DNA from: G963664835 sp963664835
GTDB taxonomy: Bacteria; Chloroflexota; UBA6077; FW602-bin22; JBCLEL01
Length of the DNA: 64,000 nucleotides
Reading direction: 5' to 3'
Assembly (NCBI GenBank): GCA_963664835.2
Contig: CAXXUG010000028.1
Coordinates: 203,210 to 267,209 of the forward strand
The position numbers and the translations under genes are program-made. Shown here in pieces: positions 16,677 through 25,388 of the stretch. Every line of letters begins with the position of its first letter. The first letter of the stretch is position 1. Under the pieces are notes generated by a model, which searched no databases, had not been told where the DNA came from, and worked only from the letters and a program-made list of their open reading frames with translations.

Positions 16677-16994
16677 ATGATGACCAGAGAAGAAAGGGTC
16701 GCGGCCGCCGGAGAGATCGGCACTGGAGAGATGAAGAGCGTGGAAGTCGGCAGCGAATTGATCCTGTTGGCAAACGTTGAAGGGAAGCTATACGCTGTTT
16801 CGGATGTCTGCACCCATGAGGAGTGTACCCTGTCTGACGGCGGCATTCTCGAAGGCGCCGAGGTTGAATGTGAGTGCCACGGGGCTCGCTTCGACGTCAC
16901 CAACGGCGAGGTCACGCAGGAGCCGGCCGAAGACCCACTCAAGACCTATGACGTTACCGTCAACGGAGATGACGTTCTCGTATCGTTGGATTAA
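16677..16994 (+). CDS. Rieske [2Fe-2S] ferredoxin-like protein
   Basis: 105-residue soluble Rieske protein of the bacterial non-haem ferredoxin type. Cluster ligands are Cys45, His47 (CTHEEC), Cys65 and His68 (CECH), with 17 residues between the pairs, matching C-x-H-x15-17-C-x2-H. The rest (FDVTNGEVTQEPAEDPL) is standard. Two ATG codons in tandem (16677, 16680) follow GAGAGGAG. It probably carries electrons to an oxygenase. It is divergent from the catabolic cluster, so service to one of those oxygenases is possible but unproven. Confidence 0.92.
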   Translation: MMTREERVAAAGEIGTGEMKSVEVGSELILLANVEGKLYAVSDVCTHEECTLSDGGILEGAEVECECHGARFDVTNGEVTQEPAEDPLKTYDVTVNGDDVLVSLD

Positions 16995-17461
16995 CCACCC
17001 CTGACGCAGTTGACCTGTTGCGTCACACACCCTGATTCTCGCCCACCCAACGAAGGGCACTTGTAAGCCAATGGCCCTCCTTGGTGAACGCAAGTTGTGC
17101 GCCCACAACTACGTCGCTTGGGGCATTGGTCTCTCCTGTAACTCGCCCTGCCCAGAGTCTCCCATCTCCCAATTTCGTCATTGATGCCAGAACGAGTCCC
17201 TGGCCTCTGAGCCGGGACAGGCCGGCCCAGCTGCCACCAGCTGGTCAATCCTGTCCCTCGATTGGTCACGCCAAATCTTCCCCGGCATCCAGTGGCGAGG
17301 GCCTGGTTACCCACCAAGTGCGCAGAATACCGGGACTCTCATCACCCTACTCGATGTCACCCCCTCCCCATTTCATCGCGTTCGTTTGCGCCCAACGTCC
17401 CTAAAGCAATCTTGTATCATCCAGTCCCGTGCTCGAGCAGAATGACGTCGAATAACATATC
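16995..17461. other. Gap without recognised gene
   Basis: Roughly 470 bp after the Rieske gene. Open frames here are short, low in family character and lack ribosome-binding sites. I see no hairpin with T-run and no dispersed-repeat hairpin. Confidence 0.45.
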
Positions 17462-17491
17462 TTGACAATATTGAGCGACTTAATAGATAAT
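17462..17491 (+). promoter_or_regulatory. Sigma-70-type promoter of the rhodanese gene
   Basis: Perfect -35 TTGACA at 17462-17467. The -10 is TAGATA (17484-17489, 16-bp spacer) or GATAAT (17486-17491, 18-bp spacer). It lies about 75 bp upstream of the ATG at 17564 in an A/T-rich patch unlike its GC-rich surroundings. Purely sequence-based, but one of the best promoter matches in the window. Confidence 0.65.
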
Positions 17492-17563
17492 AGAACAAGC
17501 CTTTCTTTCACCGATTGCCATAGCAATTAGAATCAGTTCGCTCATATTGGAGGTTGAGATCGA

Positions 17564-18409
17564 ATGGGATCAGGATACGTTAACCCAGAGGTGTTGGTTG
17601 ACACAGATTGGGTCGCTCAGAATCTGGATAATTCGACAGTCAAACTGGTAGAAGTCGACGTAGACACGAAGGCCTACGACAGCGGCCACATTGCCGGCGC
17701 TGTAGGTTGGAACTGGCAGACCGATCTGACTACACAGCCTGTACGGGATCTGATCAGCACTGATCAGCTTAACGCGTTGTTGAGCGACTCCGGCGTCAAT
17801 GAGGGCGACACCCTCGTCCTGTACGGGGACAACAACAACTGGTTTGCCGCTTGGGCTTTCTGGCAGTTGACAATGGCTGGCTATCCAGACCTGAGGCTGA
17901 TGAACGGAGGCCGCCTGAAGTGGGTGGCCGAGGACCGGCCATTGACCAGCGACGTGCCCTCACCTGCAGCCGGCAGCGCGACCGTCCCCGGTGGCGATCA
18001 GAGTCTGCGCGCCACCCGCGAGGACGTTCTGGCCGGTATCGGCCAAGCCGATCGGGGCCTGGTTGACGTGCGCTCACCCGGTGAGTTTAGCGGCGAGCTT
18101 CTTGCCCCAGATAACCTTCCCCAGGAAGGTGCCCAGCGCGGCGGCCACGTGCCAGGTGCCTCGAACATTCCCTGGCTTACGGCGGTCAACGACGACGGCA
18201 CATTCAAGTCTGCAGATGAGTTGAGAGACATTTACGAGGGGCAGGGCATTACCGCCGACAAAGATATCGTGGCCTACTGCCGGATCGGTGAGCGTTCTTC
18301 GCATAGTTGGTTCGCGTTGAAGTACCTGCTCGGTTATCCAAATGTGCGCAACTACGACGGATCCTGGACCGAATGGGGCAGTATGGTAGGAGTGCCGATC
18401 GAACGATAA
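17564..18409 (+). CDS. sseA: Thiosulfate/3-mercaptopyruvate sulfurtransferase, tandem rhodanese
   Basis: Two-domain rhodanese of 281 residues that transfers sulfane sulfur from thiosulfate or mercaptopyruvate to an acceptor such as cyanide or a thiol. The N-terminal domain (about 10-125) is non-catalytic, with DSGHIAGAVGWNW. The C-terminal domain carries the active loop C239-R-I-G-E-R-S, the CRxGxR pattern typical of thiosulfate sulfurtransferase. The ATG at 17564 has GGAGG upstream. It is a single-gene unit, bracketed by its own promoter (17462) and terminator (18446). Confidence 0.92.
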   Translation: MGSGYVNPEVLVDTDWVAQNLDNSTVKLVEVDVDTKAYDSGHIAGAVGWNWQTDLTTQPVRDLISTDQLNALLSDSGVNEGDTLVLYGDNNNWFAAWAFWQLTMAGYPDLRLMNGGRLKWVAEDRPLTSDVPSPAAGSATVPGGDQSLRATREDVLAGIGQADRGLVDVRSPGEFSGELLAPDNLPQEGAQRGGHVPGASNIPWLTAVNDDGTFKSADELRDIYEGQGITADKDIVAYCRIGERSSHSWFALKYLLGYPNVRNYDGSWTEWGSMVGVPIER

Positions 18410-18445
18410 GGCCCGATTCTTTCCGCGTTGTACCCGTTCTACTGA

Positions 18446-18482
18446 GACCGACCAGGCGTTTGTCTGGTCGGTTTCGGTTTAT
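18446..18482 (+). terminator. Rho-independent terminator after rhodanese
   Basis: Perfect 9-bp stem ACCGACCAG (18447-18455) / CTGGTCGGT (18464-18472) with an 8-nt loop, followed by a T-rich stretch TTTCGGTTTATTT. It lies about 40 bp after the rhodanese stop. Confidence 0.8.
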
Positions 18483-18654
18483 TTCCCCTCTTGGCTCGAC
18501 GTCGGTCGCGGTCAGTCTGATTGCCGATTGATCATTTGATTATTTTCGGTCTGCTTTCCATACTATCGAGACCTCTGCGTTTTCACGTCGCGCTACACTG
18601 AACGGAACAACACCGGACCCCACTGAATGCTCGTCGCCGGAGGCTGGACAAGCG

Positions 18655-20688
18655 TTGGATGATGTCGAAGGGCGCAAGACCCTGCTGACCGGCCCTGCTC
18701 GAACTGGCAAGTCCGCCTTCCTCAGGACCCGTTTGGGTCATCTTCTGACAGGCGGTGCGCCAGGGAATCAAATCACCGTAGTGACCATCAATCGAGCGGT
18801 CGCTAGACGAATACGCAGCCATGTCGACTCTTTTGCCCTGCCGGCCGGCGCTACACCGCGTATCGACACCTACTTCGGCATTGCCGGCGCAACCGTAGCC
18901 CGTCACTGGTCCCAGGTTCGGGACCTTATTACTTCATCCCGTCGTCGACTGTACCCTGTCCCGCTGGCAAACGAACTCGCCCAATTCCATCTACGCCTCA
19001 TTGTGGAATCCATGGTGCGCGAGAGAGGCTACTTTCGCGGCTTGCGCATCCGTCCCGAGAGAATCGTAGCTCAACTCCTCGAGACCGCTCACAGCGCCGC
19101 GCTCAATGGGCGGTCGCTGCCCAAATCGATCGAACGCCTCAAAACGACTTGGAACGGCCAATCGATCCGCTTGGAGCACTTTGAACAAGCCGAAGCGACA
19201 TTGGAACAGCGTCGCCACCTTTGCGCCGAATCTGGGCTGATCGATGTTTCGTTGCTTGTCGAGTATTTCCGGTACATCTTGAAGACGGACACAACTGTCT
19301 TGGCTGGTCTTAGAGAAGGCGCCCGATATCTCTTGGCCGATAACCTTGAAGAGCACCCACACGTAGCCCAAGAATTTTTGGCTGATCTGTCAGATCATGC
19401 CGATGAGACGCTATTCGTTTCGGACGAACAGGCGGGCTTCCGTCAGTTCTTGGGTGCTCATCCAGCCGGCGTCGAACAGATAATCCCCCACGTCGATCAA
19501 CGGATCACGCGTACCACGGCACCAACCGTTGATCGCGCCATCGCCGGCGCATTGTTGGGTCGAACGGTACCCGTGCCGTCGACAGTCGCCTCAAACAAAA
19601 TGTTCGACGCAAGGCTGTGTCGAGCAACACTTGAGATGATCGAGTTCGTCGTCGAACGTGCGAACACGATTCTCAACGGACCCGCCGGGCGCGAACAACG
19701 GATGTGCGTTGTGGCGCCTTACGTGGACGGGCTTTCGGCGTTGCTGTTAGAACATGGATTGGAGAAACACGACATCCGTTTGCATGTGCGTCAACCTAGC
19801 GCGGTCCTAATCGACCGTCCCTGCGTCCGGGCGTTCCGCTCCGTTGCCGCGACGTTGCATCCCCGCTGGGCAAGCCCAGCACGCTATGATGATTTGCGCC
19901 TTGCGCTCATGTTGTTTCTGAACCTTGATCCAGTCACATCATCCCTTTTGCTGGCCAAATCCGGTTTCGAGTCAAACGGCTGCCTCGACCGAATCACGGA
20001 TAGTAGGGTTGCCGAAGAGGTGGGTGAAGAGTCGATGGCGCAATACAATTCCTTCCTGACATGGGCCAGGACTTATCGAACCGGAGACGAGCTGCCAGTC
20101 GATCTTTTTGTGCGCAAGCTGTTCGGAGAAGTGATCGCCCGTGCATGGGGACCGAACGATACGCCGTCCGATGTCGTCGGCGACTTCAACCTGCTGCAAA
20201 ACGCCGCCCGTCGCTTCGTAGAATTGGGGCCCGACTTGTTTTCCGGCGGGTCGCCCGCTGTTGGCGCTGGATTCCTCGAAATGCTCTCGATGCGCGTTAC
20301 TCCGGCGAGAGTCGATGAGGATCCAACCATCGCACCCGGGGCAGTCTACTTTATGCCGGTTCACACATTCCTCACCGGCGATCTCACGTGTGACTACCAG
20401 ATTTGGCTCGATGCAGGCTCTCAAACATGGTGGAATCCGCCCTCTCGTCCACTAACAAATTCACACGTCCTCTTGCCAGATTGGCCTCTCAACCGGGTGT
20501 GGGACACTCGCGCCAAGGGTTCTGCTCAGACTGCCGCATTGGCCCGAGTTGTCCAGGGTTTGGCCGCCCGGGCGCGAGAGGGCGTGACGATAGTCGGATG
20601 CGAAGAAGGTGGGAATGTCGTTGGCCCAATGTGGAAAGCGGTCACGAAGGTCATCGAGCCTCACTTTAGAGATGCACCGATAGCATGA
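18655..20688 (+). CDS. AddB-like inactive UvrD-family helicase subunit
   Basis: 677-residue P-loop protein. Walker A is GPARTGKS near residue 13, followed by a superfamily-1 motif-Ia-like VVTINRAVARRIRSHV and a motif-Ib-like RIDTYFGI. The Walker B region reads LLADNLEEHP instead of DExx, and the UvrD motif III-like FVSDEQAGFRQFLGAHP is present, but motifs V and VI are not evident. This is the pattern of the helicase-dead AddB subunit of AddAB, without AddB's C-terminal nuclease domain. The TTG at 18655 has GGAGG 11 bp upstream. A UvrD helicase and a RecB-type nuclease follow after an IS insertion, so the three probably form one end-processing complex. Confidence 0.7.
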   Translation: MDDVEGRKTLLTGPARTGKSAFLRTRLGHLLTGGAPGNQITVVTINRAVARRIRSHVDSFALPAGATPRIDTYFGIAGATVARHWSQVRDLITSSRRRLYPVPLANELAQFHLRLIVESMVRERGYFRGLRIRPERIVAQLLETAHSAALNGRSLPKSIERLKTTWNGQSIRLEHFEQAEATLEQRRHLCAESGLIDVSLLVEYFRYILKTDTTVLAGLREGARYLLADNLEEHPHVAQEFLADLSDHADETLFVSDEQAGFRQFLGAHPAGVEQIIPHVDQRITRTTAPTVDRAIAGALLGRTVPVPSTVASNKMFDARLCRATLEMIEFVVERANTILNGPAGREQRMCVVAPYVDGLSALLLEHGLEKHDIRLHVRQPSAVLIDRPCVRAFRSVAATLHPRWASPARYDDLRLALMLFLNLDPVTSSLLLAKSGFESNGCLDRITDSRVAEEVGEESMAQYNSFLTWARTYRTGDELPVDLFVRKLFGEVIARAWGPNDTPSDVVGDFNLLQNAARRFVELGPDLFSGGSPAVGAGFLEMLSMRVTPARVDEDPTIAPGAVYFMPVHTFLTGDLTCDYQIWLDAGSQTWWNPPSRPLTNSHVLLPDWPLNRVWDTRAKGSAQTAALARVVQGLAARAREGVTIVGCEEGGNVVGPMWKAVTKVIEPHFRDAPIA

Positions 20689-20811
20689 CCCACAGGAGTC
20701 CCCTCACTCAGCATTGCCGCGGGACCGTGCGGCTTAGGTCGCGTCGAAACCGCCACCACCGATTGGTACGAGAATGACGTCGGACCGAATCGGAAACGCT
20801 TGGGGATCGCA
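20689..20811. other. Repeat fragment left of the IS, with target duplication
   Basis: Contains GATTGGTACGAGAATGACG (from 20761), the start or end block of the dispersed repeat, cut off by the IS. The last seven bases, GATCGCA (20805-20811), are repeated right after the IS (22429-22435). Confidence 0.7.
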
Positions 20812-20864
20812 TGTTGATGGCCAGCATAAACGTCCTCACTAACTGGCCAGCAAGAATGTCACAT
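20812..20864 (+). repeat. Left terminal inverted repeat of the IS
   Basis: Imperfect match to the right end. It holds two GGCCAGC words at 20819-20825 and 20844-20850, followed by AACGTC and GAATGTC respectively. Spaced subterminal repeats like this are usual transposase-binding sites. The transposase ATG (20866) starts directly after it. Confidence 0.85.
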
Positions 20865-20865
20865 T

Positions 20866-22353
20866 ATGGAGAATGTGACATTGAACCAGAGAGAGCAGGC
20901 AAGGCTTCAGGTACTCAACAGCTTATTGGCAGAGCATATGACTCTGGACCAAGCGGCGACTCTGATGGGAGTGAGCACGCGCCACACCAGGCGCATCCTG
21001 GCGGCGTACAGGGAGGAGGGCGCAGCCGCACTCGCTCACGGACATCGTGGACGCCGAGCACCCAACCTGACATCGGAGGCGACAAGGGCGGAGGTAGTGC
21101 GCCTTGCTCAGACCCGGTACCCGAAGACGAACCACACTCACCTGAGCGAGTTACTCAGGGAGCGCGAAGGCATAGATATAGGCAGAACTACGCTGCGGCG
21201 CATACTGGTTGGAGCCGGCCTGAAGAGCCCGCGCCGGCGCCGGCCACCGCGACACCGTGTCCGCCGGCAGCGGATGCCGCGCAAGGGCATGCTGATACAG
21301 ATCGACGGCAGCCATCACCGATGGTTGGGAGAGGATGGTTCGGCCTTCGCGCTGCTGCTGGCGGTGGACGACGCCACGGGCATCGTGGTTAATGCCCTGT
21401 TCTGCGAGCAGGAGAACACCCGCGATTACTTCCGCCTGATGAGGGGTCTGATACAGCGCTACGGAATACCCATTGCCCTCTACACCGACCGACACTCCGT
21501 CTTCAAGAATGTGTCCGGGGCCGGGCTCGTCGGTGCACCGACGCAGTTCAGCCGCGCGATGGACGAGTTGGGAATACAGATGGTGTTCGCGCTGTCACCT
21601 CAGGCGAAGGGCAGAGTGGAGCGGACTGCCGGAACCCTCCAGGACAGGCTGGTGGCAGAGCTTCGGCTTGCAGGCGCAACCACCATCGAGGAGGCCAACG
21701 TCGTGCTGAAGGACTTCCTTGTCCGCTTCAACGCTCGCTTCGGAGTGCCGGCGCAGCACCCTGAGGCTGCCTACCGCCCGTTGGGATCGGGAGTGTGCAT
21801 CGATACGGTGCTCTGCTTCAAACACAACCGCAGAGTGGCCAGGGACAACACGGTGAAGTATCGCTGGCGCACGCTTCAGCTGCTGCCAGGTATGGAACGA
21901 CCCAGCTACGCCGGAACGGTGGTTGAGGTCTTGGAAGGCTTGGATGGCCAACTGGCTGTCCGTTACCAGGGAGCGATAATCCCTAGCCAGGAGGCGCCAC
22001 CCCGCCCAGGCATACTCAGAAGATTCAACGGCTCTTCCTCGCCCGGGCTGCCCCCACATCACGGTCTCAACGGACTGGGCAGGCGCTGGGAGGCGACCCT
22101 GGCAGGACTCGACGCCGGGATCGACACGGTAGAAGCAAACGGTGCAATCAGAGTCCGCAAAGCCGTTGCCATGCGACATAGGAAGCCCACCCCACTCCAG
22201 AAAGCAAGGTGGAACGCTGTGCAGAAGGCGAAGCGCGGGGGATTGTCGATTCGAGCTGTCGCCAGGGAAGTGGGCATCCACCGGGACACGGCGAAGAAGT
22301 ACATGGAGGCTGAGAGTCCGCCCATGAAGCGCTCCGCGTTGAAAAGGGGATGA
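20866..22353 (+). CDS. ISNCY/IS1202-like DDE transposase with extra C-terminal HTH
   Basis: 495-residue transposase. An N-terminal helix-turn-helix (MTLDQAATLMGVSTRHTRRIL, about 25-46) is followed by an RNase-H-fold core with D147 (IQIDGSHHRW), D208 (LYTDRHSVF) and E252 (GRVERTAGTLQDR). After a region of about 100 residues a second HTH-like segment occurs near the C-terminus (LSIRAVAREVGIHRDTAKKY), resembling the N-terminal HTH of IS21 IstA. The frame is open and the gene fills the IS almost end to end, so it is likely functional. Confidence 0.88.
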   Translation: MENVTLNQREQARLQVLNSLLAEHMTLDQAATLMGVSTRHTRRILAAYREEGAAALAHGHRGRRAPNLTSEATRAEVVRLAQTRYPKTNHTHLSELLREREGIDIGRTTLRRILVGAGLKSPRRRRPPRHRVRRQRMPRKGMLIQIDGSHHRWLGEDGSAFALLLAVDDATGIVVNALFCEQENTRDYFRLMRGLIQRYGIPIALYTDRHSVFKNVSGAGLVGAPTQFSRAMDELGIQMVFALSPQAKGRVERTAGTLQDRLVAELRLAGATTIEEANVVLKDFLVRFNARFGVPAQHPEAAYRPLGSGVCIDTVLCFKHNRRVARDNTVKYRWRTLQLLPGMERPSYAGTVVEVLEGLDGQLAVRYQGAIIPSQEAPPRPGILRRFNGSSSPGLPPHHGLNGLGRRWEATLAGLDAGIDTVEANGAIRVRKAVAMRHRKPTPLQKARWNAVQKAKRGGLSIRAVAREVGIHRDTAKKYMEAESPPMKRSALKRG

Positions 22354-22377
22354 TCTGATACCATCACTAGCAGTACG

Positions 22378-22428
22378 GGTGACATTTATGCTGGCCACTT
22401 GGGCGGACATTTTCGCTGGCCATCGACA
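22378..22428 (-). repeat. Right terminal inverted repeat of the IS
   Basis: Inverted partner of 20812-20864, ending CCATCGACA (22420-22428). GCTGGCC occurs twice (about 22390-22396 and 22415-22421). The target duplication GATCGCA follows at once. Confidence 0.85.
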
Positions 22429-22439
22429 GATCGCAAAAA

Positions 22440-22730
22440 TCCCGGCGCTTATGATTGGTACGAAAATGACGTTACGCGGCTTCGATAGAGACGAGGTATC
22501 CCTTCGCCAATCCAGCCCTCCATCCGTCATTCCGGCGAAGGCCGGAATCCAGAGGGGCGGGGAGGGGAAATGTAGCGCGGAGGCTCGTCCTCCGCTCCCG
22601 GCAGGCCGCCAACCAACCCTAATCCCGAGCCACCGTGAAGCAGACCCGCCAACCGGCGCACCCATTTTCGTACCTTGGTATGCCGGCCCCCGCCGGCATG
22701 AGCGATTGGTACGAAATTGACATTACGTGA
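22440..22730 (+). repeat. Dispersed composite repeat, copy right of the IS
   Basis: Starts near GATTGGTACGAAAATGACG (22456). It contains the GTCATTCCGGCGAAGGCCGG block (about 22529-22548) and a hairpin at 22577-22595 with stem GCGGAGG/CCTCCGC and loop CTCGT. The tail CCCATTTTCGTACCTTGGTATGCC ends in GAGCGATTGGTACGAA. The hairpin stem differs from other copies at paired positions, keeping the pairing. Confidence 0.75.
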
Positions 22731-22772
22731 CCCCGAGAGTGCCTGTATACCACCGCACCCGCACTCGTTTTT

Positions 22773-22835
22773 CCGGCCCCTCCATACGTCATTCCGGCCC
22801 CTCCATTGGTCATTCCAGCCCCCCACTTCGTCATT
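22773..22835 (+). repeat. Three tandem 21-bp units
   Basis: Three 21-bp units of the form CCGGCCCCTCCATACGTCATT (22773-22793, 22794-22814, 22815-22835). They differ at a few positions and run into the CCGGCGAAGGCCGG block of the next repeat copy. Other copies of the dispersed repeat have one such unit, so this is a local expansion. Confidence 0.75.
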
Positions 22836-23162
22836 CCGGCGAAGGCCGGAATCTATAGGGGTGGGGATCGGGAAATGTAACGCGGTCGAACACTACGCGA
22901 GGCGAGGGCCTTGTCACCCGCGCCAGCAAGACCGGCAACCAATCCTAGTCCCGAGCCACCGCAGAGAAGCCCGCCAATCAGCGCACCCAGTCTCATACCT
23001 TGACGTGCCGGCGGCTACCCAAGGCTATCGTCACTCAGCCTTTCGAATGCAGGCTCCGTGCCCAAATACACGGCGGAAATCCAGGGCCCGTTCACGTGGG
23101 CGCAATCATTCTCCTGCAGCAGCACCAACCAGCCCATCCAATTATCGTTCCAGGGAATCACG
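22836..23162 (+). repeat. Degenerate composite repeat before the UvrD-like gene
   Basis: Another copy: CCGGCGAAGGCCGGAAT, a lead-in GGGAAATGTAACGC, then a hairpin disrupted by inserted bases (about 22876-22925), then ACCAATCCTAGTCCCGAGCCACC and CATACCTTGACGTGCCGGC. It ends near 23010. The remaining 150 bp before the helicase ATG show no further motif except AGGGA as ribosome-binding site. Confidence 0.6.
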
Positions 23163-25388
23163 ATGAAACTCTGGCCTGATCAAGAAGACGTTGCCGCCTA
23201 CGACGGCGGTCCCGTAGCAGTAATGGCTGTCCCCGGCGGCGGCAAGACGACAGCTCTGGCATCCATCGCCGCGCGATTGATCGCGCGTGGTGAAGGCGAG
23301 ATATTGATCGTCACCTACCAGAATGTCGCCGTTACCAACTTGCGCCAGCGAGTGAATCAGCTCCTTTCCGATGCAAACATGCCACCTGCCGGATTCCACG
23401 TTGCGACTCTGCACTCATTGGCATATTTGATACTCTCCGAACACGGCGAAATGATTGGGTTCGACGACGAGCCAACAGTATTGTCCGAGGACGACTCCTC
23501 CCAGCAGTTCACGCTCATCGCTACCGAGCATTACTCCCAATACGAGGATCGCTGGCGCGACAAAACCGCCGCTCTCACTCACTCTCGAGCCGATGGATTC
23601 CGCAAAGACAGGATCGATTACATCCGGCGCGTCGGACGAAGGCTTACCCGTTGGATCAAGCATCATCGCCTGTCATCTACTGATGTGGATCGGGTCTTGC
23701 TCGAGACAATAGATCCTTGCGATCCCCCGGCATTGGGTTGCTGGGTATACCGCGAGTATCAGCGTCGGCTTGACAACCTGCGGATGCTAGACTTTGACGA
23801 CCTTGCCGTCCATGCCGATCAGTTGCTAAGCGATCACCAAGACGCTACCGCTCATCTGCAGCGTCGCTGGAGTCACATACTCGAGGACGAAGCGCAGGAT
23901 AGCGTTCCGCTCCAGGAGAGCACTCTGGCCAAGTTGGCCGGCGCCAGGCGAAACTGGATCCGAGTTGGCGACTCGAATCAGTCGATCATGGGCACTTTCA
24001 CGTCAGCGGATCCGGCCGGCTTCCGCCGCTTCTTCCGCAAATCGGGCGTTGACCAGAAGAGACTGGGCCAATCAGCTCGGAACTCGCCGGCCATCGCCGC
24101 GTTGGCGAATTTTCTCGTCGATTGGACTCGACGCCGCCATCCCATAGAAAGTGTCCGCAGGCTAGCTTTCGATCCAGCAGAAATCAAAGTCGTCGACAGG
24201 TCAGGTGGCGCCCGAGACGAGGAGCCCGATTGGCGCGACGTGAATCTCACCCGACGCTTTCACAGCTTCGAAGATGAAAGACGACTTGTAGTTGATCGGT
24301 GGAGCGACATTCTCGCCCGGGGACATTCGCTCACTGGCGCGGTCTTGCTTCCAACCAATCGACTTGGCGAGCAGATGGCGGCCGCGCTCATGGAGCGAGA
24401 CATCAAATGCGATCAACTACTCGAATCAAATCCGTCTGTACAAGATGCCTTGGAGATAATTCAGTCGGCAATTGCGTTCTTCGCCCAGCCCCATCGCTCC
24501 GGGCTTTTGGCGGAGTTCTTCGAGCGTTGCTTAAAGGCAGGTTATTGGGAACTGGAACCTGGCGCCGCCCGTGCTAAGGTCAGCGCCGTACTCCGCTCGG
24601 ACGGACGCGACCTACTCTGCGGAAGGCGCCCGGCGCGCTCACCGGCGTTGCTGACCGACTTGCAAGAAGCCACGCGCTTTGCCGATAAGGCTACGGAATT
24701 GCTGCGGGCTTCGACTCTGCCAATTCACGAAGTGATCGCCACCCTGGTGATTGAGCTGCGCGTGCCGGCGGAGTTAGCTGGATTCGGCGCGGCTCTGGCC
24801 AAATACCTCAGCCGCCTGATGGGTGAGCATCCGGAGTATGGGTTGCTCGAGGTCGCCGTCCACCTGCACCGTCGGCAGGCGAGGGACCTTTTGGTTTCGA
24901 TTGGCGATTCGAACAGCACCCTCTATCGTCCGCGCAAGGGAGTCCTCACAGTATCGACCTACCATCGAGCAAAGGGCCTGGAGTGGGACGTTGTCTATCT
25001 GACGGGGCTCAACGAGTGGCACTTTCCGTCCGACCCTGCGAGCAAGTTCTTCGAAGACAAGTATGAGGAGGCCTACGCTATCCAAAGCGGTGTTCGAGAT
25101 CTGAGTGCACGCCTTCCAGGTTTACGTGTCAGCCAACCTCCACCTGAAGTTGAGTACATTTCCGAACGCCTGCGACTTCTCTACGTCGGGATCACGAGAG
25201 CCAAGAAAGCCTTATCAATGAGTTCCCATCAATTCTTGAGCGCCGAGGTCTATGAATGGCAGGAGCCACGACCTCCGACGCTAGCCTACGGTGTGTTGAG
25301 GGAATACGTAGAGAATAGAGGCAAGAAAACGCGGTCGACAGAAGCGACAGACACATGGTCCAAGCGCGGCGGCGGTGCAGCACAGTGA
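23163..25388 (+). CDS. UvrD/AddA-like superfamily 1A DNA helicase
   Basis: 741-residue 3'-5' DNA helicase with all SF1A motifs: I AVPGGGKTTAL, Ia TYQNVAVTNLRQRV, Ib VATLHSLAYLIL, II LEDEAQDS, III RVGDSNQSIMGTF, IV GQSARNSPAI, V VLTVSTYHRAKGLEWDVVYL and VI RLRLLYVGITRAKKAL. No nuclease domain follows, unlike full AddA. The ATG at 23163 is preferred because MKLWPDQEDVAAYD matches the Q-motif region, while earlier in-frame starts lie in repeat DNA. The stop overlaps the GTG of the nitrilase fragment, and a PD-(D/E)XK nuclease gene follows. It is likely the motor of an AddAB-like DNA end resection complex. Confidence 0.9.
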   Translation: MKLWPDQEDVAAYDGGPVAVMAVPGGGKTTALASIAARLIARGEGEILIVTYQNVAVTNLRQRVNQLLSDANMPPAGFHVATLHSLAYLILSEHGEMIGFDDEPTVLSEDDSSQQFTLIATEHYSQYEDRWRDKTAALTHSRADGFRKDRIDYIRRVGRRLTRWIKHHRLSSTDVDRVLLETIDPCDPPALGCWVYREYQRRLDNLRMLDFDDLAVHADQLLSDHQDATAHLQRRWSHILEDEAQDSVPLQESTLAKLAGARRNWIRVGDSNQSIMGTFTSADPAGFRRFFRKSGVDQKRLGQSARNSPAIAALANFLVDWTRRRHPIESVRRLAFDPAEIKVVDRSGGARDEEPDWRDVNLTRRFHSFEDERRLVVDRWSDILARGHSLTGAVLLPTNRLGEQMAAALMERDIKCDQLLESNPSVQDALEIIQSAIAFFAQPHRSGLLAEFFERCLKAGYWELEPGAARAKVSAVLRSDGRDLLCGRRPARSPALLTDLQEATRFADKATELLRASTLPIHEVIATLVIELRVPAELAGFGAALAKYLSRLMGEHPEYGLLEVAVHLHRRQARDLLVSIGDSNSTLYRPRKGVLTVSTYHRAKGLEWDVVYLTGLNEWHFPSDPASKFFEDKYEEAYAIQSGVRDLSARLPGLRVSQPPPEVEYISERLRLLYVGITRAKKALSMSSHQFLSAEVYEWQEPRPPTLAYGVLREYVENRGKKTRSTEATDTWSKRGGGAAQ

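Larger units (their letters stand above)
20812..22428 (+). mobile_element. Complete ISNCY/IS1202-like insertion sequence, 1617 bp
   Basis: Bounded by imperfect inverted repeats of about 52 bp. The left end begins TGTTGATGGCCAGC (20812) and the right end, read inward, TGTCGATGGCCAGC (22428). Each end contains GGCCAGC twice, each followed within a few bases by an AATGTC-like word. The flanks are the direct repeat GATCGCA (20805-20811 and 22429-22435), a 7-bp target-site duplication. One intact transposase gene fills the element. The clean duplication and open frame argue for a recent, possibly still mobile copy, inserted into dispersed-repeat DNA between two helicase genes. Confidence 0.92.

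Noticed and set aside
17081..17404. Open frame of about 107 codons between the Rieske and rhodanese genes
   Set aside because: Pro/Ser/Arg-rich frame typical of GC-rich non-coding DNA, no ribosome site, no family motif.
21595..22665. Long minus-strand open frame (356 codons) through the IS
   Set aside because: It is the shadow of the transposase frame and runs across the IS end into repeat DNA.
23058..23162. N-terminal 35 codons extending the UvrD-like gene upstream
   Set aside because: They lie in DNA just after the degenerate repeat and add no helicase motif; the ATG at 23163 fits the Q-motif start.
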